In this document: positions 1-9,820 of the stretch, piece after piece
How positions within the stretch are numbered: the first letter of the stretch is position 1
Layout of the letters: each line of letters starts with the position of its first letter
DNA from: Bradyrhizobium sp. S69
Lineage (GTDB): Bacteria > Pseudomonadota > Alphaproteobacteria > Rhizobiales > Xanthobacteraceae
Assembly (NCBI RefSeq): GCF_009766005.1
Contig: NZ_LMUK01000023.1
Location: forward strand, 1 to 54,311
Length of the DNA: 54,311 nucleotides
Reading direction: 5' to 3'
The notes under the pieces: generated by a model
Database searches by the model: none
What the model was told of the DNA's origin: nothing
Seen by the model: the letters and a program-made list of their open reading frames with translations, nothing else
Translations under genes and position numbers: made by a program

Positions 1-74
1 CGGACATATGGATGCAAGCGATCCGATCAGACCCTGAAAAAAACTCTTGTGGCACGGGGGCCGTCCACATATGG

Positions 75-114
75 GTCCCGGCCCCTTACGCGCAATCGCG
101 CGCTAGGCCGGGAC
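75..114. repeat. short inverted repeat, 9-bp arms
   Basis: GTCCCGGCC at 75-83 is mirrored by GGCCGGGAC at 106-114, separated by a GC-rich 22-base loop. It lies just downstream of the small minus-strand gene ending at 138, so it could help end that transcript, but it has no U-tract. It resembles the dispersed palindromes common in Bradyrhizobium-type genomes. Confidence 0.5.
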
Positions 115-137
115 GACGATGAATTTAGACCCGCGCC

Positions 138-371
138 TCACATCGCCGACAGCAGTCTGTCGCCGCAATAATTTGCCGAAAATTTTCCGCCACACTGCCG
201 CTTGATCGCGGCGCAGCGGGCTGCGGGGGAGGCGTTGGCGGGAACGCTGAAGGCGCAGCTCAGGCCGTCGGCGCTGCGGCCGATCTTGCCACCGGTGGCG
301 AAGGCAGCACTTGAGGCGCTGATGCAGCATACCAGCAGTGCGGCGGCGGCAATCTCGATGATCAATCTCAT
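138..371 (-). CDS. small secreted cysteine-containing hypothetical protein
   Basis: This encodes a 77-residue protein of unknown function. I chose the ATG at 371 rather than an earlier in-frame start at 392 because a GGGAGG ribosome site sits 7 bases upstream and the protein then begins with a typical signal peptide: MRL, a hydrophobic run to about residue 22, then small residues around AFA. The mature part of about 50 residues carries four cysteines (in LSCAF, ARCAA, RQCGG, NYCGD), which would suit two disulfide bonds in the periplasm. The gene is divergent from the glycogen phosphorylase gene. I recognise no family; similar tiny secreted proteins are common in Bradyrhizobium. Confidence 0.6.
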   Translation of the reverse strand: MRLIIEIAAAALLVCCISASSAAFATGGKIGRSADGLSCAFSVPANASPAARCAAIKRQCGGKFSANYCGDRLLSAM

Positions 372-625
372 GCGCAAACCTCCCTGAACCAAGCCTCCCG
401 AATTATCGCGCGATATCGCGGCCTTGCTACGGGTCTATATCATCAAAGCGGCAGACGCAGATGGTGGTAAATCGGCCCGGTATTTGCATAAAAACCATGC
501 ATGCATTGCACAACGAGACCTGTAGCGGGTTTCGATCCCGATGCAAGACGCGTATCATTTCGAAGAGGTGCTTCGGGTTTGGGGCACTTCAGGTTCACGA
601 GACTTCAGTTCAAGGGATCGAGCGT

Positions 626-3154
<2,529 letters not shown>

Positions 3155-3164
3155 AATCATAATC

Positions 3165-3246
3165 CGTCATTGCGAGGAGCGAAGCGACGAAGCAATCCAG
3201 TTCCTGCTTGCAGCCCCTGGATTGCTTCGCTTCGCTCGCAATGACG
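3165..3246. repeat. dispersed palindromic repeat, family A copy 1
   Basis: An 82-bp imperfect palindrome begins CGTCATTGCGAG and ends CTCGCAATGACG, with GAAGCAATCCAG and CTGGATTGCTTC in the inner arms. A second copy lies at 25192-25272 with the same arms and a different centre. Read through, such elements give spurious peptides (a VIASEAKQS-like run on the minus strand). It fills the gap between glgP and the next gene. It may act as a REP/BIME-type element or a weak terminator. Confidence 0.9.
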
Positions 3247-3275
3247 ACTAACGCCCATGCCCCCCGGAACCTCCG

Positions 3276-4097
3276 ATGCTGACGAAAGCTCCACATCTGT
3301 TCGACGACGCCACCCGGATCACCGCTGGCGATTCCAGTTGGCAGGGCAGCGCGGGCGAGGATTACTGGGCGTTCGTCGGCCAGTTCGGAGGTGCTACCGC
3401 CGCCGCCATCCTGCGGGCGCTGATCGATCACCCGCAACGCGCAGGCGACCCGCTGGCCCTCACCGTCAATTACTGCGCGCCGGTCGTGCAAGGCGCATTC
3501 GACCTCGACATTCGGCTGGTCAAGGCCAACCGCTCCTCGCAGCATTGGTCGGTCGAGATGACGCAAGGCAGCGCCGGCGTCGTGACCTTGGCGACCGCCG
3601 TATTCGCCGAACGCCGTCCGTCGTGGTCGCATCAGCCGGCTACGCTTCCGCAGGCGAGCCCCTTTGAACAAACGCTGCCCTATCCCTCAAAAATCGCAGC
3701 GTCGTGGGTGAAGCAATACGACTTCCGCTTTGTCGAGGGCGAGCCGAAATTCGGCTCCTCGTCGCCGGCCCCGCAGGGCAGCGCACAGTCCAAATTGTGG
3801 ATCGGCGACCGCACGCCGCGCAAGATCGACGCGCTGTCACTGATGTCGATGTCGGATGCGTTCTTTGCCCGCATCTTCCACGTCCGAAGCGAACTGGTGC
3901 CGTTCGGCACGGTCTCGCTGACGACTTATTTCCACACCGATCTGGAAAGCCTCGCCGCGGAGGACATCACCCGCGTCCTCGCGGTCGCCGACGCCAAGAT
4001 CTTCCATCGGAGCTATGGCGACCAGAACGGCGAATTATGGTCGCCGGGCGGACGCCTGCTGGCAACCACGACGCAGATCGCGTATTTCAAGGCGTAA
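3276..4097 (+). CDS. acyl-CoA thioesterase-like (double hotdog) protein
   Basis: The 273-residue protein looks like a TesB/4HBT_3-type double-hotdog acyl-CoA thioesterase. The N-terminal half carries the substrate-cleft pattern seen in the family (GQFGGATAAAILRAL, then LTVNYCAPV and a QHWSVEMTQ strand). The C-terminal half carries a second hotdog pattern (FGTVSLTTYFHTD, KIFHRSYGDQNGELWSPGGRLLATTTQ). Such enzymes hydrolyse acyl-CoAs in the cytoplasm; the chain length used here cannot be read from sequence. The gene is 15 bases upstream of the arginase gene on the same strand, so the two are probably cotranscribed, although no metabolic link is obvious. An alternative call is simply thioesterase family protein. 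Confidence 0.8.
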   Translation: MLTKAPHLFDDATRITAGDSSWQGSAGEDYWAFVGQFGGATAAAILRALIDHPQRAGDPLALTVNYCAPVVQGAFDLDIRLVKANRSSQHWSVEMTQGSAGVVTLATAVFAERRPSWSHQPATLPQASPFEQTLPYPSKIAASWVKQYDFRFVEGEPKFGSSSPAPQGSAQSKLWIGDRTPRKIDALSLMSMSDAFFARIFHVRSELVPFGTVSLTTYFHTDLESLAAEDITRVLAVADAKIFHRSYGDQNGELWSPGGRLLATTTQIAYFKA

Positions 4098-4112
4098 AGC
4101 CGGTTCATACAA

Positions 4113-5102
4113 ATGCCTGACGCCGACACAAACAATAATCCCACGATCGCCTTGCTCGGCGTCCCCATCGAGATCGGGGCGTCGCAGGCCGGCACCTTGA
4201 TGGGACCTGCGGCGCTGCGCACCGCGGGGATCGCGCGGGTGCTCGAGCAACTGGGCCTGACCGTCGAAGACCATGGCGATCTGGCCACGCCCGGCAAAGC
4301 CGCCACCCAGGTTTCACCTAGCGATCCATCGCCCGCGAACGCGAAATATTATGACGAGATCAAAGCCTGGGTTCGCGCACTGAGCGAGCGCGCCTTTCAG
4401 ATCGCGGGCAGCGGTGCGATCCCGATCTTCATGGGCGGCGATCACAGCCTGTCGATGGGATCGGTCAACGGCGTCGCGCGCTACTGGCAGCAGCAGCAAC
4501 GGCCGCTATTCGTGCTGTGGGTCGATGCCCATGCCGACTACAACACGCCGGCGACCACCATCACCGGCAACATGCACGGCATGTCGGCGGCGTTCCTGTG
4601 CGGCGAGCCCGGCCTCGATGGGCTGCTCGGCGACCAGCCGCGGGCTTCGATCACGCCCGATCAACTCGATTTGTTCGGGGTCCGCTCGATCGACCCTCTG
4701 GAAAAGAACCTGGTGCGCGATCGCCGCGTTGCGATCGCCGACATGCGCGCGATCGATGAGTTCGGCGTCGGCGTGTTGATCCGAAAGGTGATCGAACGGG
4801 TCAAGGCCCGCAACGGCGTCCTGCATGTCAGCTTCGACGTCGACTTCCTGGACCCCGCGGTAGCACCCGGGGTTGGCACCACGGTGCCGGGCGGCGCGAC
4901 CTATCGCGAGGCCCATCTCATCATGGAGCTGTTGCACGATTCAGGCCTGGTGCGATCGGCTGATATCGTCGAACTCAATCCGTTCCTCGACGAACGCGGC
5001 CGCACCGCGCGGGTCGCGGTCGAACTGATCGGCAGCCTGTTCGGCGACCAGATCACCGACCGGCCGACGCCCAGCAACGCGATATTGCCGGACGAGGGGT
5101 GA
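4113..5102 (+). CDS. rocF: arginase
   Basis: Arginase hydrolyses L-arginine to ornithine and urea at a binuclear manganese site. All six expected metal ligands are visible: H111 in MGGDHSLSMG, D138, H140 and D142 in WVDAHADYNTP, and D242 and D244 in SFDVDFLDP. The arginase-type GVGTTVPGG and the C-terminal DIVELNPFLDE block are also present. The length of 329 residues is normal for the ureohydrolase family. Agmatinase or formimidoglutamase are less likely because the spacing and the VELNP block fit arginase. It follows the thioesterase gene by 15 bases and ends 30 bases before the convergent TonB receptor gene. Confidence 0.92.
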   Translation: MPDADTNNNPTIALLGVPIEIGASQAGTLMGPAALRTAGIARVLEQLGLTVEDHGDLATPGKAATQVSPSDPSPANAKYYDEIKAWVRALSERAFQIAGSGAIPIFMGGDHSLSMGSVNGVARYWQQQQRPLFVLWVDAHADYNTPATTITGNMHGMSAAFLCGEPGLDGLLGDQPRASITPDQLDLFGVRSIDPLEKNLVRDRRVAIADMRAIDEFGVGVLIRKVIERVKARNGVLHVSFDVDFLDPAVAPGVGTTVPGGATYREAHLIMELLHDSGLVRSADIVELNPFLDERGRTARVAVELIGSLFGDQITDRPTPSNAILPDEG

Positions 5103-5132
5103 AGGCCCATTGGGCCGCGCGACCCGCGCATT

Positions 5133-7583
5133 TCATAGTTTCTGCGACAGGCCGACATAATAACCGCGGCGCGCGCCGAACTGCGGCGCGAACACGCCGA
5201 TGCCGCTGCCGTCGCGGAGCTCGTAGGTCTTGTCGAACAGATTGACGACATCTAACCGCACCGTCAGCGGCTTGGCCCCGGGCAAGGCTTGAATCTCGCG
5301 CGCGACGCCGAGATTGAACGTGGTGTAGGGCTCGTCGAACGAAGAGTTGGCGAAACCCGTCGGCAGCCCGCTGCCATACTTCATGTTGACGGAGAACAGC
5401 ATCTGGTTCCAGCGGTAGGCCGCACCCGCCGAGCCCGTCCACATCTGCATGTCGTCGGTGTAGTGATAATTGTTGAGGAGAAAAGCGAATTCATCGCTGT
5501 CGAGAAGATACTGGTTCGAAACCGGATCGGTCGCCCTGGTGATGTTGAAGGCGATATTGGCATAGGCGCTGAAGTTGCCGTTCTGGTATTTGACCTTGGC
5601 TTCCGCGCCCTCGCTATAGGCATGGGCCCAGTTGAACTGGGTGAGGACGACGGCCTGGCCGAACTGGCCGTCGTCGATCAGATCGGTGGCGATCTTGTAG
5701 TAGGCATCGAAGCCGATTGTCAGGCCCGGAATCACCGTCTGGTCGATGCCGGCGTCGAAATAATGCGAACGCTCCGGGAGCACCGGATCGTTATTGGTCT
5801 GGTCCGGCTGGTTGGTGGTGTTGGCAAACAGCGCGAGGTTCGATTGCGTCGCCTGCGCCTGCATCGGCGGCGTGAAGTAACGGGCGTAACCGATATGGAG
5901 GGTGGTGCCGTCGAACGGCTTGTACACGAATGCCGCGCGCGGACTGAACTGGTTGGCGTCGACGAACTGATACAATTGATCGAAGCGAATGCCGTAATTG
6001 AAGGTCAGCTGATTGGTCAGCTTCCACTCATCCTGCACATAGGTGCCGATGTTCCAGCCCAGCAATTTGTTGGTGTCGGAAACGGTGAACGGAGCTCCCG
6101 TGGGGTTACCACTGTCGGGATCGACATTGAATACGGTCGATATGTTGGAAACGTCGGTCTTCTCCGCGGTCACCATGAAACCGAACCGCAACGTGTGCGC
6201 GCTGTTCACATCGTACGACGCGTCGAATTGCGTCCCGTACATCTGGCTGGCGCGGGTGACATCGGAGGCAACACCATTGAAGATGAGGTCGTTGGTCACG
6301 TCGGGAATGAAATGAACGTTGGCATAGCGGGAGAACACCGAGATTTGGCTGTCGATCAGTTCGCCATGCGATTGAAGCGCGACGATATTGTAATAGTACT
6401 GATCGATTTCTCGCTCGTTGAGGTTTGACGAATTTGCAGTATTTGCGAGATTGCTCAGGGTGGTCAAACCGAGACCATTGGGCAAAATGCCGTTGGAATC
6501 CGGGAATACCGGCTGATTGGGATTGTTCGGTATCTGGAACGCGCTGTAGGAGGCTCCCGAAATCACGCTCACCCGCTGTGTGTCGTTGATGGCGGTCGAC
6601 ACGTAGGCAAAGAACTTGCCCTGATCGGTGTGATCGTGGATCGCATTGATCGACGAGGTCGGATTTTCGATCCCGAGGTTATTCCAGTTGCCGCGGCCGG
6701 AGAAAAAATACTGCGTGCCGCCAACGCCACCGCCATAGTCGAAACTCGGCGTAATCGTTCCCTGGCTGCCGCCATAAATACTGACGCTGCCGCCGGGCGT
6801 GGAAAAGCTTCGGCTGGTGATATCGAGGATGCCCGCGGTGCGGCCACCATACTGGGCCGGCAACGTGCCCGTCAGCAGCGACAGGCTGCCAATGAAATTG
6901 GTGTCGATCACGGGACCGAGACCCGACACGCCTTCCGGAAGCACAAAGCCATCGATCCGGGTCTGGACGTTGGCGTATTCGCCGCGAACGTGGAAGTTTG
7001 GATTGGAGGCGGCCGAATCGTAGTTCACGCCGGGGAATTGCAGAACCAGTTTGTCGACCGGGGTATTATCACCCTGCGGCGCGGCCTCGATCGCGGCACG
7101 GTCGATCGTGTAGGACGACGCGCCCAATTTGGGCAGCATATGATCCCGCGACTGATCGAAGCCCTGCATCTTTCGATCCAGCGCCGCCTCAGCCGGCGTG
7201 GGAGCGCCCGCCCCGGCCACCGGCGCCTCCTGCACAGGCTGGTTGGTGCGGCCGACGCCACGACTTGCGACCGCGCGTTTTGAAACGACACGTTTGGCGA
7301 CCTCACGCTTGGGCTTTTTTCCGGGATCGGCGATCACGACCGGCGGCAGGTCGCTCGTAGCATCGGCTTGCGCCATCGCGGCGTGCGGATTCACGAGATA
7401 TAGCAAACCCGCCACGATCATTGGCGTGAGAACGGCCGCCGAGCTTTGATACGGCCTGCTGCTGCGTCGGTGATGGTTGAATGGCAACGCTGTCGTCGCC
7501 GCGCGGGAGACGATCAGCTCCGAACAAGGGCGACAATCGCCGGATGCAATTTTTACGACAGAGATAGCGTCAAACGCCGACAT
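5133..7583 (-). CDS. TonB-dependent outer-membrane receptor
   Basis: The predicted protein of about 816 residues has a long N-terminal leader with a hydrophobic signal segment (TPMIVAGLLYLV) ending at AMAQA. A basic stretch (KKPKREVAKRVVSKR) follows, then a plug domain (FPGVNYDSAASNPNFHVRG, RIDGFVLPEG, LPAQYGGRTAGILDI) and a long aromatic-rich beta-barrel with NYGIRFDQLYQF and FSPRAAFVYKPFDGTTLHIGYAR blocks. The frame is open to 7658, but ATG at 7583 has GGGGGA just upstream. The C-terminus ends in QKL rather than the usual aromatic residue. No siderophore, vitamin or TonB/ExbBD gene lies nearby, so the ligand is unknown. The gene is convergent with arginase. Confidence 0.88.
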   Translation of the reverse strand: MSAFDAISVVKIASGDCRPCSELIVSRAATTALPFNHHRRSSRPYQSSAAVLTPMIVAGLLYLVNPHAAMAQADATSDLPPVVIADPGKKPKREVAKRVVSKRAVASRGVGRTNQPVQEAPVAGAGAPTPAEAALDRKMQGFDQSRDHMLPKLGASSYTIDRAAIEAAPQGDNTPVDKLVLQFPGVNYDSAASNPNFHVRGEYANVQTRIDGFVLPEGVSGLGPVIDTNFIGSLSLLTGTLPAQYGGRTAGILDITSRSFSTPGGSVSIYGGSQGTITPSFDYGGGVGGTQYFFSGRGNWNNLGIENPTSSINAIHDHTDQGKFFAYVSTAINDTQRVSVISGASYSAFQIPNNPNQPVFPDSNGILPNGLGLTTLSNLANTANSSNLNEREIDQYYYNIVALQSHGELIDSQISVFSRYANVHFIPDVTNDLIFNGVASDVTRASQMYGTQFDASYDVNSAHTLRFGFMVTAEKTDVSNISTVFNVDPDSGNPTGAPFTVSDTNKLLGWNIGTYVQDEWKLTNQLTFNYGIRFDQLYQFVDANQFSPRAAFVYKPFDGTTLHIGYARYFTPPMQAQATQSNLALFANTTNQPDQTNNDPVLPERSHYFDAGIDQTVIPGLTIGFDAYYKIATDLIDDGQFGQAVVLTQFNWAHAYSEGAEAKVKYQNGNFSAYANIAFNITRATDPVSNQYLLDSDEFAFLLNNYHYTDDMQMWTGSAGAAYRWNQMLFSVNMKYGSGLPTGFANSSFDEPYTTFNLGVAREIQALPGAKPLTVRLDVVNLFDKTYELRDGSGIGVFAPQFGARRGYYVGLSQKL

Positions 7584-7777
7584 AGGTCCCCCAAACCGCG
7601 GAGATCGAATTCTCCGACAGCATGAGAACCAACGCGGAGGCGCGGTATTCCGTCGCACTTCAAAAGCACGACTGGAATCGATCTAATCAAAATTTAGAAT
7701 GAATATAATTCTTAGTTGAAGCCAAGCCGCGATCGACGATTCAGCCGCTTAGTAAACGCGCAGGATGACCTGCAAAG

Positions 7778-7808
7778 AAAAAGGGCGGCTCGCAGAGCCG
7801 CCCTTTTT
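7778..7808. terminator. strong bidirectional intrinsic terminator after pckA
   Basis: GGGCGGCTC (7783-7791), loop GCA, GAGCCGCCC (7795-7803) form a perfect 9-bp stem. It is flanked by AAAAA on the left and TTTTT on the right, so it works on either strand. On the minus strand it lies 10 bases past the pckA stop codon at 7818. It separates pckA from the TonB receptor gene, whose start lies 195 bases further on. Confidence 0.93.
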
Positions 7809-7817
7809 CCTATTTCG

Positions 7818-9434
7818 TCATTCCGCCGCGAGCTTGACGTCCGGCGCGGCGGCGCGGACATCGGCATCGACGTGGCTTTCGAACTTGGCAAAGTTCTTCT
7901 GGAACATGCCGACCAGCGCGCGCGCGGTCTTGTCGAACTCGGCCTTGTCGGCCCAGGTCTTGACCGGATCGAGAATTTCGGCCGGCACGCCCGGCAGCGC
8001 GGTCGGCACCGCGAAGCCGAAATATTTGTCGGTGCGGAATTCCACGTTACGCAGCGAACCGTCGAGCGCCGCCGACAGCAATGCCCGTGTCACCTTGATC
8101 GGCATGCGCTTGCCGGTGCCGTATTTGCCGCCGGTCCAGCCGGTGTTGACCAGCCAGCAATCGACGTTGTGCTTGGCGATCAGGTCGCGCAGCAGGTTGC
8201 CGTACACGCTGGGATCGCGCGGCAGGAACGGCGAACCGAAGCAGGTCGAGAATTCCGGCTCGGGATCGTTGCCGAGGCCGCGCTCGGTGCCCGCCACCTT
8301 GGCGGTGTAGCCGGACAGGAAGTGGTACATCGCCTGCGCCGGCGTCAGCTTGGCAATCGGCGGCATCACGCCGAAGGCGTCGGCGGCCAGCATCACCAGA
8401 TTCTTCGGATGTCCGGCGCGGCCGGAACGCGAGGCGTTGGGAATGAAATCGAGCGGATAGGCCGAACGGGTGTTTTCGGTCTTCGAGCCATCGTCGAAAT
8501 CAGGTGTGCGGGTGTGCTTGTCCAGCACCACGTTTTCCAGCACCGCGCCGAAACGCTTGCTGGCGGCGTAAATCTCCGGCTCGGCTTCCGCGGAGAGCTT
8601 GATGCATTTGGCGTAGCAGCCGCCTTCGAAGTTGAAGATGCCGTCCTCACCCCAGCCGTGCTCATCGTCGCCGATCAGCGTGCGTTTGGGATCGGCCGAG
8701 AGCGTGGTCTTGCCGGTGCCGGACAGGCCGAAGAAAATCGCGGAATCGCCGTTGGGCCCGACATTGGCCGAGCAATGCATCGACATCACGCGCTTTTCGG
8801 GCAGGTAATAATTCAGCGTCGTGAACACCGACTTCTTCATCTCGCCGGCATAATAAGACCCGCCGATCAGGACGATCTTGCGGGCGAAATCGATTGCGAC
8901 AACGTTCTCGGATTTGCAGCCGTGACGTTTGGGATCGGCCTTGAAGCTCGGCAGATCGATGATGGTGAGCTCGGGCACGAAGCTCGCAAGTTCCGACGCC
9001 TCGGGGCGGATCAAGAGCGTGCGGATGAACAGCGAATGCCAGGCAAGCTCGGTGAAGACGCGGGTCTTGATCCGATGGGTCGGATCGGCGCCGCCATAGA
9101 GATCCTGCGCGAATAGTTCCATGCCTTCGGCATGTTTCAGGAAATCGGCATGGAGCGTCGAGAACTGCTCCGAGGTGATCGACTGATTGCCGGCCCACCA
9201 CATATTCTTGTCGGTGGTGGCGTCGCGAACGGTGAACTTGTCCTTTGGGCTGCGGCCGGTGAACTCGCCGGTATCGGCGCACAGCGCGCCATCGGCCGAA
9301 AGCACGGCTTCGCCGGCTCGCACCGAATACTCGGTGAGCTGCGGCGCGCCTAAATTCCAATTGACGCCCTTGAGATTCTTTAAGCCGAATTTGTCGGCAC
9401 CGAAGGCACCGTTATGCACGCCCGTCTCTTGCAC
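7818..9434 (-). CDS. pckA: phosphoenolpyruvate carboxykinase (ATP)
   Basis: PckA converts oxaloacetate and ATP to phosphoenolpyruvate, CO2 and ADP, the entry step of gluconeogenesis. The kinase-1a P-loop [14 protein letters not shown], the metal-binding DDEHGW motif and family blocks [13 protein letters not shown] and [17 protein letters not shown] are intact. GTG at 9434 is the chosen start: a GAGGAGG site lies 6 bases upstream, and the protein then begins [17 protein letters not shown] with 538 residues, the usual length. Upstream in-frame codons to 9506 are not needed. In many Rhizobiales pckA sits divergently beside chvI. Here the gene is on the minus strand but is separated from chvI by the CHAT and HugZ-like genes. 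Confidence 0.97.
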   Translation of the reverse strand: MQETGVHNGAFGADKFGLKNLKGVNWNLGAPQLTEYSVRAGEAVLSADGALCADTGEFTGRSPKDKFTVRDATTDKNMWWAGNQSITSEQFSTLHADFLKHAEGMELFAQDLYGGADPTHRIKTRVFTELAWHSLFIRTLLIRPEASELASFVPELTIIDLPSFKADPKRHGCKSENVVAIDFARKIVLIGGSYYAGEMKKSVFTTLNYYLPEKRVMSMHCSANVGPNGDSAIFFGLSGTGKTTLSADPKRTLIGDDEHGWGEDGIFNFEGGCYAKCIKLSAEAEPEIYAASKRFGAVLENVVLDKHTRTPDFDDGSKTENTRSAYPLDFIPNASRSGRAGHPKNLVMLAADAFGVMPPIAKLTPAQAMYHFLSGYTAKVAGTERGLGNDPEPEFSTCFGSPFLPRDPSVYGNLLRDLIAKHNVDCWLVNTGWTGGKYGTGKRMPIKVTRALLSAALDGSLRNVEFRTDKYFGFAVPTALPGVPAEILDPVKTWADKAEFDKTARALVGMFQKNFAKFESHVDADVRAAAPDVKLAAE

Positions 9435-9440
9435 GTAGAA

Positions 9441-9447
9441 CCTCCTC
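9441..9447 (-). promoter_or_regulatory. ribosome binding site that fixes the pckA start
   Basis: On the minus strand GAGGAGG is followed by six bases and a GTG codon at 9434. No comparable site precedes the earlier ATG at 9506, so this site decides the start. Confidence 0.85.
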
Positions 9448-9717
9448 GAACCCGCGTATCTCGATCGCGCGAATGCAGCTAGACGCGCTCCTGTCGCGGT
9501 GATCATCGATCAATATAGCCTCCCGGCTACGGTCCGGCGACCTAATACTGATGAACGCCGTCCTTGCCAAGCCGATCCCTCGAGTTTTGGTTTATTGCAG
9601 CGCAGCCCGGATATGCCGCAGAAATGCTTGCTGCGGTGCCCGGCGTACGCATCTACCGGGCCGCGCGACACTCCGTCACGCCCGGGTAACTTTGCTGCTG
9701 TGCACAATCGAATCCCT
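9448..9717. other. pckA upstream region without a visible gene
   Basis: About 270 bases between the pckA ribosome site and the repeats near 9718 hold no convincing coding frame. It should contain the pckA promoter and any control sites on the minus strand, but I could not pick out -35/-10 boxes with confidence. Confidence 0.5.
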
Positions 9718-9758
9718 TAGAGCGGGATGACTTATCTTCGAATCGTCATCCCGCTCTA
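9718..9758. repeat. palindromic repeat bounded by TAGAG/CTCTA (family B1)
   Basis: TAGAGCGGGATGA at 9718-9730 and TCATCCCGCTCTA at 9746-9758 form a perfect 13-bp inverted repeat around a 15-base centre. It lies immediately before a second palindrome at 9770-9820. The TAGAG...CTCTA edges recur in the element at 17613-17679. Confidence 0.9.
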
Positions 9759-9769
9759 GTCTATTGTTT

Positions 9770-9820
9770 GAGCATGATCTTTTCGGAAAACCGGTTTCCA
9801 CTTTTCCGGATCATGCTCTA
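9770..9820. repeat. palindromic repeat (family B2) overlapping the CHAT stop codon
   Basis: GAGCATGATC at 9770-9779 pairs with GATCATGCTC at 9809-9818. The inner arms TTTTCGGAAAACCGG and CCACTTTTCCG are also partly complementary. I know this as a very common dispersed element of Bradyrhizobium-type genomes. Its last bases CTCTA supply the TAG stop codon of the minus-strand CHAT gene (9818-9820). Confidence 0.9.
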
